Source of the DNA: Paludibacter sp.
Lineage (GTDB): Bacteria > Bacteroidota > Bacteroidia > Bacteroidales > Paludibacteraceae
Length of the DNA: 60,589 nucleotides
Direction: 5' to 3'
NCBI GenBank assembly: GCA_031292575.1
Contig: JARLGX010000018.1
Location: 1 to 60,589 of the forward strand
Shown here piece after piece: positions 53,486-60,589 of this stretch. The translations under genes and the position numbers were made by a program. Each line of letters opens with the position of its first letter. The first letter of the stretch is position 1. Below the pieces are notes generated by a model that saw only the letters and a program-made list of their open reading frames with translations, searched no databases and was not told where the DNA came from.

Positions 53486-55141
53486 TTATTTTTCTTGTTC
53501 CAACAACAATGTTTTTGTTGGCAAGTCACAAACTTCTGTTGGTCCGTAATATTGAATTGGCCCGGGGTAAATATAACTCGATTTTTCGTCAGCCCAGCTT
53601 TCGCGGTGTTTTGCAAAATATTTGAATGGTGCTCCATCCAATTGAACCAGTGCTTTTTGAATTACCGGCTTCATTTTTCCATGACGTTTTTCCATGTTCA
53701 TCATCATGGTAATAGGCACACCACCTGCAATCCATTCGGCTGCAGGAGCAGTTAGATTGCGAACTGATGACATGTAGCCTGTTTTTCCTTCAGAAATTAA
53801 AACTGAAGCTGTATAACCCAATGAATAAGTATAATCAGCATCGAAATTTGAAGGAATGGCACAACGGCCTTCGTAACCGAAGAAGTGATTGATAGCTGAG
53901 AATTTACCTTTGTATTTACCCTCTGCTTTCAATTGAGCCAATCGTTTTGCAACCATTTCAATCAAAAGTTTTTCTGTTTCGATAAGTGAAACCTGAACAT
54001 TTCCATGAGGGTCGCGGTCGAGTGTCAATTGACGTGCAATTCCTTTAGGTAAGCTGCGGTATACGTCCGAACTTTCTTTCGATAACATTCCTTTGACATA
54101 TTGACGTTTTTCTTCGTCGGTATTTAAAGCTACAAAATCTTCATTTTCGGCTAATAAGTCGTTGAGTTCTGCAATCAGTTTTTTCATTGCGGGAATGAAT
54201 TCAATTAAGCCTTCAGGAATTAAAATTGTTCCAAAGTTTAAATTATGAGAGGCACGATGTACAATAACGTTTACAATGTCTTCTACTACATCATTTAGGG
54301 TAAGATTATTAGCTTCTACTTCTTCTGAAACTATGCAAATATTTGGCTGGCTTTGCAAAGCACATTCCAGGGTAATGTGCGAAGCCGAACGACCCATCAG
54401 GCGGATAAAATGCCAGTATTTTTTAGCGGAATTAGCATCGCGTTGAATGTTACCGATCATTTCGGAATAAACTTTACAAGCAGTATCAAAACCAAATGAA
54501 GTTTCAATCATTTCGTTTTTTAAGTCACCATCAATTGTTTTTGGACAACCAATTACCTGAATTCCGGCTTTTTTTTGAGAATAATATTCTGCCAATACAC
54601 ACGCATTTGTGTTCGAGTCATCACCTCCAATAATTACAACTGCATTGATGCCAAGTTTTTTACAAATTTCAGTCCCTTTTTCATATTGCCATTCTTCTTC
54701 CAGCTTGGTACGTCCAGAGCCAATAATATCGAAACCACCTGTATTCCGGTATTCGTCAACGATTTCTTTAGTTAGTTCCACATATTCATGATCAACTAAT
54801 CCGACAGGACCACCTAAAAATCCGTATAATTTATTGTTTGGATTCAACGCTTTTAACCCGTCATATAAACCAGATATTACATTGTGTCCACCCGGAGCTT
54901 GTCCACCCGATAGGATAACTCCTACACCAACAGTTGGATTTTCCTTTTTTTCTCCGGGTTCAAAAGTTACTAAAGGCATTCCATACGTATTAGGAAATAA
55001 ATTTTTAATTTCAGCCTGGTCGGCAACCGATTCGGTAGCAGCACCTTCTTTTATGACTACATTGCCTTTCAAAGCAGCAGGCAACTTAGGCTGATAACTT
55101 GCGCGTGCAATTTGCAACGGGCTTTTGGTCATTGATTTCAT
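53486..55141 (-). CDS. pfp: Pyrophosphate-dependent 6-phosphofructokinase
   Basis: This enzyme reversibly phosphorylates fructose 6-phosphate with pyrophosphate. It is the long PFP type (551 aa): GGQAPGGHN at 79-87, then [10 protein letters not shown] (GGDDS at 172-176), where the second Asp instead of Gly (GGDGS) marks pyrophosphate rather than ATP specificity. [11 protein letters not shown] is at 200-210 and the C-terminal half includes [13 protein letters not shown]. It is common in anaerobic Bacteroidales, where it saves ATP. A promoter lies 59 bases upstream. Confidence 0.96.
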   Translation of the reverse strand: MKSMTKSPLQIARASYQPKLPAALKGNVVIKEGAATESVADQAEIKNLFPNTYGMPLVTFEPGEKKENPTVGVGVILSGGQAPGGHNVISGLYDGLKALNPNNKLYGFLGGPVGLVDHEYVELTKEIVDEYRNTGGFDIIGSGRTKLEEEWQYEKGTEICKKLGINAVVIIGGDDSNTNACVLAEYYSQKKAGIQVIGCPKTIDGDLKNEMIETSFGFDTACKVYSEMIGNIQRDANSAKKYWHFIRLMGRSASHITLECALQSQPNICIVSEEVEANNLTLNDVVEDIVNVIVHRASHNLNFGTILIPEGLIEFIPAMKKLIAELNDLLAENEDFVALNTDEEKRQYVKGMLSKESSDVYRSLPKGIARQLTLDRDPHGNVQVSLIETEKLLIEMVAKRLAQLKAEGKYKGKFSAINHFFGYEGRCAIPSNFDADYTYSLGYTASVLISEGKTGYMSSVRNLTAPAAEWIAGGVPITMMMNMEKRHGKMKPVIQKALVQLDGAPFKYFAKHRESWADEKSSYIYPGPIQYYGPTEVCDLPTKTLLLEQEK

Positions 55142-55199
55142 GTTGTATATTTTATAATAGTTTGATATTCAAATATATGTTTTTGTAGTAAATTGCATG

Positions 55200-55230
55200 C
55201 AAAATTAATGAAAAATTTCAATAATGCAAG
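55200..55230 (-). promoter_or_regulatory. Promoter of pfp
   Basis: On the minus strand CTTG (55230-55227), 19 bases, TAATTTTG (55207-55200), which fits TAnnTTTG; the -33 element has one mismatch. pfp starts at 55141. Confidence 0.65.
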
Positions 55231-55358
55231 GAGAAAGTATGTTTGACATTTAATCAGTATGACAACTTTTAATTAGCTCTATATATTGGAATTATTCCTG
55301 ACAAATTTAATGGAAAACATATTTTACATCATACCATAAAATAACCAAATCTTTTCAC

Positions 55359-55607
55359 TACCTTTGCACCCGATTTAAAAACAACTATGCGTTGTGAGTA
55401 AATTTCCGATTTATACTGCTTTAACCGATGCAGTCTGCTAAAAAGAGGGTACACGTTTGCAAAACGAATGAAGCCCGAATCCAATTTTTGTTTTTTTAAG
55501 AACAAAATGTACATGAGGGTTCTATGAGATGTTGAATTCTGTAAGAGTTCATGCTCATAATAATATCGCCGGATGACTACTTGTAAACGTGTACTAAAAA
55601 CAACAAA
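55359..55607 (+). promoter_or_regulatory. -7 box and long structured leader of the DEAD-box helicase gene
   Basis: TACCTTTG (55359-55366) fits TAnnTTTG, giving a leader of about 235 bases. GTACACGTTTGCAA (55449-55462) pairs with TTGTAAACGTGTAC (55580-55593), 14 bases with one G:U, enclosing about 117 bases and bringing the 3' arm to 15 bases before the ATG. Long leaders of cold-inducible helicase mRNAs are known in other bacteria; whether this one is such a thermosensor is an inference. The rest of the gap at 55142-55358 holds only the pfp promoter. Confidence 0.55.
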
Positions 55608-57491
55608 ATGACATTTAGAGAATTGAATTTGAAGGACGAAATTTTATCGGCCATCGAAGAACTTGGCTACGAGCAACCAATGCCCGTGCAAGAAAAAACC
55701 ATCCCTTTTATGCTTGAACAAACTGCCGATTTAGTGGCATTAGCTCAGACAGGAACAGGGAAAACTGCAGCTTTTGGGCTGCCGGTACTAAACATGATTG
55801 ATGCCAATCGCAAGCAAGTGCAGGCTTTGGTTCTGTCGCCAACCCGCGAATTGTGTATTCAAATTGCTAACGACTTAAAAGGCTACTCCAAAAACATGCG
55901 TGGAATGCGTATTGTGCCGGTTTATGGGGGTGAAGACATTCGCACACAACTCCGTCAGTTGGATACTGCTCCGCAAATTATCGTGGCAACTCCCGGTCGT
56001 TTGATCGATTTAATTGAACGTGGAAAAATTGAATTGGGAGCTATCGATTTTCTGGTTCTTGACGAAGCCGACGAAATGTTGAACATGGGATTTAAAGAGG
56101 ATATTGAAACTATTCTTGAACGCACTCCCGACACACGTCGTACTATGCTTTTTTCGGCTACCATGCCTAAAGAAATTGCCAATATCGCAAAGCGATATAT
56201 GAAAAATTTTGAAGAAATTACCGTTGGAACAAAAAACTCGGGTTCTGAAAATGTTGAACATATATTTTATGTATCACAAGCCCGTCAACGTTATTTGGTG
56301 CTAAAACGTATCGTGGATTTGAATCCGGATATTTATGGCATTGTATTTTGCCGTACTCGTCAGGAAACAAAAGAAGTGGCTGAAAAATTGATGCACGATG
56401 GTTACAATGCCGATGCACTTCATGGCGATTTGTCGCAAGCACAGCGTGACAATGTGATGCAAAAATTCCGTATCCGTAACATTCAGTTGTTAGTGGCTAC
56501 CGATGTGGCTGCACGTGGTTTGGATGTGAGTGATTTGACTCATGTTATTAATTACAACTTGCCCGATGATGTTGAAATTTATACTCACCGTAGTGGTCGT
56601 ACCGGTCGTGCCAACAAAAAAGGGATTGCCGTTTCGATTATCCATTCAAAAGAACGTTTTAAAATAAAAGATATTGAGCGCATGCTCCGTAAGACTTTTA
56701 TTCAGGAGCAAATTCCGAACGGACTGGAAGTTTGTAAAAAGCAATTATTCTTTATGATCGACCGCATGGAAAATGTTGAAGTAAGCGAAGAACAAATTGA
56801 AACATACATGCCACAGATTATGAAACAACTCGAATACCTTAGTAAAGAGGAACTTTTGAAACGTTTCGTGTCGTTAGAATTTAATCGTTTTTTGAGCTAT
56901 TATAAAAATGCCGAAGATTTAAACTTGCCTGAACGGAGCGAACGTGGAGAAAGAGGCGAACGTGGTGAACGCGGCGAACGCGGTTCAAAACCTGGAGGCC
57001 GTGTTCGTTTGAAAATGAACGTAGGCGAGCGTGAAGGTATTGATCCAAAGCGGTTTCTTGGAATTATCAACGATGTGACTGGCGATAAGTCAATTAATAT
57101 CGGATCAATCGAAGTTACCAATAAATATACGTTTTTTGATGTATTTGCCGATCAGCTCGATCAGGTTGTAACCGCTTTTGCCGGACAGACGGAATTGGAA
57201 GTGAGTGAAGCCAAAGGCAGCAAATCTTTCGAAGGTGGTGCTAGTCGTAAACCGGAATATCGTTCACGCGGAAGTTATGGCGGAAGTGAGTCACGCTCAA
57301 GTGGCGGTTACCGTTCCAACGATCGTGGTAGTGATCGTCCTGCACGTACGACTGCAAGTGCCAATGGTGGCGAAAAACCTTGGCGCAATCGCGAACTTGG
57401 CGACAGGAGCAGCCGTCCATCGGGTGGCAGCGATCGCAGAAGCAGTGGTAGTTCAAGCTACAAAGGTGGGTCGTCATACAAAAAAAGATAG
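55608..57491 (+). CDS. DEAD-box RNA helicase (DeaD/CsdA-like)
   Basis: This ATP-dependent RNA helicase probably assists ribosome assembly and mRNA decay, especially in the cold. Motifs are all present: the Q-motif region, AQTGTGKTAAF, PTRELCIQI, TPGRLIDL, DEADEML, SATMPKE, the second RecA lobe FCRTRQE, ATDVAARGLDV and HRSGRTGRANKKG. A DbpA-type RNA-binding domain follows near 470-545 (KRFLGIINDVTGDKSINIGS). An ERGERGERGERGERG repeat precedes that domain at about 444-460. The tail from about 550 is a Gly/Ser/Arg-rich disordered region. Length 627 aa is in the CsdA range. The long leader suggests post-transcriptional control. Confidence 0.95.
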   Translation: MTFRELNLKDEILSAIEELGYEQPMPVQEKTIPFMLEQTADLVALAQTGTGKTAAFGLPVLNMIDANRKQVQALVLSPTRELCIQIANDLKGYSKNMRGMRIVPVYGGEDIRTQLRQLDTAPQIIVATPGRLIDLIERGKIELGAIDFLVLDEADEMLNMGFKEDIETILERTPDTRRTMLFSATMPKEIANIAKRYMKNFEEITVGTKNSGSENVEHIFYVSQARQRYLVLKRIVDLNPDIYGIVFCRTRQETKEVAEKLMHDGYNADALHGDLSQAQRDNVMQKFRIRNIQLLVATDVAARGLDVSDLTHVINYNLPDDVEIYTHRSGRTGRANKKGIAVSIIHSKERFKIKDIERMLRKTFIQEQIPNGLEVCKKQLFFMIDRMENVEVSEEQIETYMPQIMKQLEYLSKEELLKRFVSLEFNRFLSYYKNAEDLNLPERSERGERGERGERGERGSKPGGRVRLKMNVGEREGIDPKRFLGIINDVTGDKSINIGSIEVTNKYTFFDVFADQLDQVVTAFAGQTELEVSEAKGSKSFEGGASRKPEYRSRGSYGGSESRSSGGYRSNDRGSDRPARTTASANGGEKPWRNRELGDRSSRPSGGSDRRSSGSSSYKGGSSYKKR

Positions 57492-57512
57492 ACTTTTACA
57501 GTCATAAAGTAT

Positions 57513-57550
57513 AAAACGGATAATTCAGCAATGGGTTATCCGTTTTTTTA
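57513..57550 (+). terminator. Terminator of the DEAD-box helicase gene
   Basis: AAAACGGATAA (57513-57523) pairs with TTATCCGTTTT (57536-57546) around a 12-base loop, and the T-run continues to 57549. Confidence 0.9.
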
Positions 57551-57570
57551 TTCTATTCAATCCGAATGAT

Positions 57571-57578
57571 TATCTTTG
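57571..57578 (+). promoter_or_regulatory. -7 box of the AlaX-like gene
   Basis: TATCTTTG fits TAnnTTTG, 21 bases after the preceding terminator and 21 bases before the ATG. No TTTG at the -33 distance. Confidence 0.5.
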
Positions 57579-57598
57579 TGGCTTAATTTAGAAAAAGA

Positions 57599-58054
57599 AT
57601 GGAAGCTGTCATAAACCAACCGAAAAAAGATTATTGTGAACCCATGCACACTTGTGAGCACATTTTGAATCAGACCATGGTTCGGATGTTTGGTTGCCCG
57701 CGTTCGATGAATGCACATATCGAGAAAAAGAAATCAAAATGCGATTACATACTGGCAGAAGCTCCCACCGAAGCTCAAATTGTGGAATTGACAAACAAAG
57801 TAAATGACATTATCGAACAACATTTGCCGGTAACCATCGATTTTATGCAAAAAAAAGATGCTGCCCGACTGGTCGATTTATCAAAGCTGCCTGTTGATGC
57901 TACCGAAACGTTGCGGATTATACGCATTGGCGATTATGATAATTGTGCCTGTATTGGTCAGCATGTAGGGAATACTTCCGAGTTGGGGCGTTTCGAAATT
58001 ATCAGCCACGATTTTGAGAATTGCCGTTGGCGGGTGCGCTTTAAACTTGTATAA
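57599..58054 (+). CDS. Stand-alone tRNA-SAD/AlaX-like editing-domain protein
   Basis: The 151-aa protein looks like the second additional domain (SAD) of alanyl- and threonyl-tRNA synthetases, as found in free-standing AlaX editing factors. The metal site would be His17 and His21 of MHTCEHILNQTM with Cys118 and His122 of CACIGQHVGNT, matching the H-x3-H...C-x3-H signature. AlaX proteins deacylate mischarged Ser- or Gly-tRNA(Ala). It is shorter than most AlaX (AlaX-S is about 155-160 aa), lacks the AlaRS N-terminal domain, and the substrate is inferred. It has its own promoter, lies between the helicase and mtgA-lipB, and is 47 bases upstream of mtgA. Confidence 0.78.
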   Translation: MEAVINQPKKDYCEPMHTCEHILNQTMVRMFGCPRSMNAHIEKKKSKCDYILAEAPTEAQIVELTNKVNDIIEQHLPVTIDFMQKKDAARLVDLSKLPVDATETLRIIRIGDYDNCACIGQHVGNTSELGRFEIISHDFENCRWRVRFKLV

Positions 58055-58101
58055 AATAAGTATGGAATTAACCCGTTAATCCAACATTGACTTTTTTCTT
58101 T

Positions 58102-58893
58102 ATGACTGATCAACCTGCCAACACACCAGATAATATTCCCGTAATGCCTCCTGTAAAACGTAAATTCAAAGCCCGTTTTCTTCGGTTTATCCGAAACATT
58201 CTTTTATTCTCTATCGTTATCAGCCTGGGCTGGGTGGTATTGGACAAATTCACACCCGTATTTATCACTCCGCTGATGATAATCCGTTCGGTGGAGGCGA
58301 TGGTGCAGGGCGAAACACCCAAAAACAGCAAACAATGGGTGTCGATTGATGAAATTTCGCCTAATATGGTTCAGGCCGTGGTGGCTTCCGAAGATAATTT
58401 GTTTCTGACTCATCATGGATTTTCGATTGATGATATGACCAAAGCTTTTGAACATAATATGGAAGGAAAACGTATTCGTGGCGGGAGCACTATTTCACAG
58501 CAAACCGCTAAAAATGTTTTCTTGTTCCCAGAGCGGTCCTACATCCGCAAGGGATTGGAGGCATACTATACTGTTTTGATTGAATTAATCTGGGGTAAAA
58601 AGCGCATCATGGAAATCTATCTGAATGTAATCGAAATGGGTGATGGAGTCTACGGCGTTGAAGCAGCTGCCGAGGAACATTTTGGTGTACATGCTTCGCA
58701 ACTGTCCAAATCGCAGGCTGCACTTATTGCGGCTTGTCTCCCAAATCCACGGAGGTTTGATGCCGGACATCCTTCGGCTTACATACAACGCAGGGAGGGA
58801 CGAATTTTAAATATCATGGGAAAGATAGGAACGGTGGATTTTGATAAAAAACCGGCTCCGGTGCGACATTACCACAAACACAGAAGAAGATGA
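58102..58893 (+). CDS. mtgA: Monofunctional peptidoglycan glycosyltransferase
   Basis: This is a GT51 enzyme that polymerises lipid II without a transpeptidase domain. The ATG at 58102 is chosen over an in-frame TTG 15 bases upstream. A helix near residues 30-55 anchors it. Catalytic Glu is in VVASEDNLFLTHHGF, followed by IRGGSTISQQTAKNVFL, KKRIMEIYLNVIEMGDGVYG and ALIAACLPNPRRF. Length is 263 aa. Its stop overlaps the lipB start by four bases (ATGA at 58890-58893), so the two are translationally coupled. Confidence 0.93.
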   Translation: MTDQPANTPDNIPVMPPVKRKFKARFLRFIRNILLFSIVISLGWVVLDKFTPVFITPLMIIRSVEAMVQGETPKNSKQWVSIDEISPNMVQAVVASEDNLFLTHHGFSIDDMTKAFEHNMEGKRIRGGSTISQQTAKNVFLFPERSYIRKGLEAYYTVLIELIWGKKRIMEIYLNVIEMGDGVYGVEAAAEEHFGVHASQLSKSQAALIAACLPNPRRFDAGHPSAYIQRREGRILNIMGKIGTVDFDKKPAPVRHYHKHRRR

Positions 58894-59555
58894 ATAAAAA
58901 TATACAATATATCGACTGGGGACTAATAGAGTACAACGAGGCCTGGACAAAACAGGAAACTTTGTTTTCGGACTCGATTGCAAAGAAAGTTCAGAATCTG
59001 CCAACAGACAATTACCTTGTTTTTTGCGAACATCCACATGTCTACACGCTGGGAAAAAGTGGCGACGAGCAGAATATGTTGTTGAACTACATTCAGCTGC
59101 AGGCCAAAAACGCCACTTTTGTTCACAGCAATCGTGGAGGTGACATTACGTATCATGGTCCGGGTCAGGTGGTGGGTTATCCTATTTTCGACCTGGACAA
59201 TTTCGACCTGGGGTTAAAACAATATATCCACTCCATCGAAGAAGCAATTATCAACACACTCTCTGGCTATAATATCTTATCAACCCGGTTGGATGGCGCA
59301 ACAGGTGTATGGCTCGATGTAGGCTTGCCCACCTGTCGAAAAATATGTGCCATTGGAGTTCGCAGTTCGCGCTATGTTACTATGCATGGTTTTGCTCTGA
59401 ATGTAAATACACAATTAGAATACTTCAATTATATCAATCCGTGTGGTTTTATCGATAAAGGTGTAACTTCTATGGAAAAAGAACTGGGAGCAAAAGTGGA
59501 TATGGATGAACTCAAATCCCGGTTAAGACGCTCAATCGAACAGCAGTTTGCCTGA
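58890..59555 (+). CDS. lipB: Octanoyltransferase LipB
   Basis: LipB transfers octanoyl from acyl-carrier protein to lipoyl-dependent enzymes, the first step of lipoate synthesis. Motifs are RGGDITYHGPGQVVGYPIFD, KICAIGVRSSRYVTMHGFAL with the catalytic Lys, and the acyl-binding Cys in NPCGFIDKGVTSM. Length 221 aa is standard. It overlaps mtgA by four bases. Confidence 0.96.
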   Translation: MNKNIQYIDWGLIEYNEAWTKQETLFSDSIAKKVQNLPTDNYLVFCEHPHVYTLGKSGDEQNMLLNYIQLQAKNATFVHSNRGGDITYHGPGQVVGYPIFDLDNFDLGLKQYIHSIEEAIINTLSGYNILSTRLDGATGVWLDVGLPTCRKICAIGVRSSRYVTMHGFALNVNTQLEYFNYINPCGFIDKGVTSMEKELGAKVDMDELKSRLRRSIEQQFA

Positions 59556-59596
59556 TAAACTCAGCTACCATTCCTTTTTGTAGCTCATTCCGCTGG

Positions 59597-60331
59597 TTAT
59601 TGATTGTATGCACTGTCGGTTATCCAGGTTATATTTGGTTCTTCGCGCTTTATTTTTTGATAAGTCTGTTTTGCTTCATTCAGATTGTTCGTTTTTATAT
59701 AGGCCGAAGCTATCAAGGTGAGTGTATTCAGGTAAACCCAATTTTCATACGTTTCTTTTTTTTGTTCCATTATGCGGGCAGCTTTCAAATAATAGGTCAG
59801 CGCTGTTTTCTTATCACCTCCAAATATTGCCGGGGCATAATAATATAAATTTCCTTTGTCAATTAATCCCTGTACGTTTTGCGGGTCAATTTCAATAGCT
59901 TCATTTATATATTTCTTGCTATCAAAAATCAGCAGGATAGCTTTGAATTTTTTTATGCCCACCCGGAATCCCGTAAATGAACCTTTAAACGAACGGGCAG
60001 TTGCATTTTTTGGTGCGGTGCTCAGAACCTGGTTAATGAGTATATCTCCTCTGTTTGTGAGCTTTTCGGCATGATCATACTGCTTTCTGCCTACCAGATA
60101 ACCAATAATACCATAATAGCAATTGATAAGTTCGAGTTTTTGGTCAACGGTTGTCATGGAATGGGAAGCTTCCATCGATTGGATTATATTTTCCCATTTT
60201 GCCATATCGCGCACTAAAAATGCGTCGTAAATGCTTTTAGAATAAGATGTTTTAGCAGATAAACCCGACGTGAAAGCCAGCATTATCATCAAACCGATTA
60301 ATTTCCAAGAGATTATCTTACCTCGTTTCAT
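59597..60331 (-). CDS. Secreted TPR-like protein (TatT-like)
   Basis: The start at 60331 (KRGKIISWKLIGLMIMLAF follows Met) gives a good signal peptide, while an in-frame ATG at 60361 overlaps the -7 box. The 244-aa product has helical repeats: a TPR-like pair near 95-185 containing PKNATARSFKGSFTGFRVGI, KKYINEAIEIDPQNVQGLID, then APAIFGGDKKTALTYYLKAA. The FGGDKKxA motif is seen in TRAP-transporter TatT-like and other TPR secreted proteins. I cannot assign a function. It converges with lipB across a 41-base gap. Confidence 0.8.
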   Translation of the reverse strand: MKRGKIISWKLIGLMIMLAFTSGLSAKTSYSKSIYDAFLVRDMAKWENIIQSMEASHSMTTVDQKLELINCYYGIIGYLVGRKQYDHAEKLTNRGDILINQVLSTAPKNATARSFKGSFTGFRVGIKKFKAILLIFDSKKYINEAIEIDPQNVQGLIDKGNLYYYAPAIFGGDKKTALTYYLKAARIMEQKKETYENWVYLNTLTLIASAYIKTNNLNEAKQTYQKIKREEPNITWITDSAYNQ

Positions 60332-60358
60332 ATCCGAATCATTTGAAATTTTGAATGT

Positions 60359-60366
60359 CAAAGGTA
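60359..60366 (-). promoter_or_regulatory. -7 box of the TPR-like gene
   Basis: TACCTTTG on the minus strand fits TAnnTTTG and lies 28 bases before the chosen ATG. A TTTG (60384-60381) sits 14 bases upstream rather than 19-20. Confidence 0.5.
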
Positions 60367-60502
60367 CAAATCAATTTTCACAAAGTTCAAGATGTACCAC
60401 TTAATTAAAGTGTTTTTGAAAGAAGAGATTAAGGCTGTTTAAATAATTTAACGTGAGTTCGATATAAGAATTTATATAACTAATTGAGATACATGCGTCA
60501 AC

Positions 60503-60589
60503 ATTCCCGTAGGGAATTTATATCCATAGAATATGTTATTTCAGGGATTAAATTCCCCGTTAGGGGATAAATATATCGATTCCCTACGG
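60503..60589. repeat. Cluster of short palindromes running off the window edge
   Basis: ATTCCCGTAGGGAAT (60503-60517), then ATTCCCCGTTAGGGGAT (60552-60568), then GATTCCCTACGG (60579-60589 region, cut by the window end). These are variants of one palindrome with a CGTAGGG or CCTACGG core, interspersed with ATATCCATAG-type sequence. They look like the edge of a larger repeat array or of a mobile element. The 172-base stretch at 60332-60502 before them shows no gene. Confidence 0.6.

Noticed and set aside
56937-57000. Possible CRISPR-like tandem repeat
   Set aside because: The repeats are in-frame ERGERG codons of the helicase, only about nine bases long, with no spacers.
57205-57507. A + strand 100-codon frame inside the helicase tail
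   Set aside because: It is a low-complexity +1 frame of the Gly/Ser/Arg-rich C-terminus, not an independent gene.
1-60589. tRNA, rRNA or tmRNA genes
   Set aside because: No cloverleaf-type or rRNA-like sequence was recognised by eye in the intergenic regions; a tRNAscan or Infernal run could confirm the absence.

Overview
The window looks like chromosomal DNA of an AT-rich, probably anaerobic member of the Bacteroidales. A Paludibacter-like relative is my guess, but the genus cannot be fixed from the sequence. The evidence is a SusC-type TonB receptor, a BT_3928-family DoxX protein next to a DUF1599 protein and triosephosphate isomerase, a PPi-type phosphofructokinase (GGDDS motif), an FprA flavodiiron protein, lipoproteins with relaxed lipoboxes, very few Shine-Dalgarno sequences, and many Bacteroidetes promoters of the form TTTG-N19/20-TAnnTTTG. 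Most genes are core housekeeping genes. I see no tRNA, rRNA, CRISPR array, intact transposase or phage gene.

Layout. Positions 1-7.7 kb hold a coiled-coil lipoprotein, a membrane-anchored MutS-like ATPase, an orphan SusC-like receptor, a membrane-linked metallophosphoesterase and a cupin. Positions 7.8-9.6 kb are the most accessory-looking stretch: the C-terminal remnant of a YdeI-type gene, then an overlapping DUF3037/HipA-like kinase pair, then a REPIN-like inverted repeat whose arm supplies the radA stop codon. Positions 9.6-18.5 kb hold radA, a MATE exporter and a giant alpha-2-macroglobulin-like protein without the thioester motif. Positions 18.6-23.8 kb hold a cytosolic multi-PAS histidine kinase with two paralogous response regulators (one has lost its HTH), tcdA and an RlpA-like protein. 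Positions 24-27.4 kb hold DUF1599, BT_3928, tpiA and a YciO/Sua5 gene. Positions 27.4-32.2 kb hold a leftward cluster: flavodiiron protein, DUF2721, nadE and an MscS channel. Positions 32.4-39.7 kb hold topB, a GH28 polygalacturonase, then a rightward run of M16 peptidase, O-methyltransferase, thioesterase, SufT-like protein and LpxH.

Positions 39.9-44.7 kb form a regulator/outer-membrane locus: a membrane-spanning TPR-HTH lipoprotein behind a consensus promoter with a long leader, followed by a small lipoprotein and an outer-membrane beta-barrel protein. Then come sufS-sufE, a nitroreductase, a dienelactone hydrolase, and metK behind a consensus promoter and a SAM-II-type (long-loop) riboswitch. 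The remainder holds a DCC-family thiol oxidoreductase, a class A penicillin-binding protein, pfp, a DEAD-box RNA helicase with a long structured leader, a stand-alone AlaX-like tRNA-editing domain, mtgA-lipB, and a TPR protein. The right edge enters another family of short palindromic repeats.

The most interesting items are the HipA-like/DUF3037 pair, the REPIN-like elements with a near-constant spacer of about 58 nt at three places, the SAM-II riboswitch architecture, the TPR-HTH transmembrane regulator locus, and the long helicase leader. I did not find a large, obviously new multi-gene system. Family names come from recognising motifs, not from database searches.
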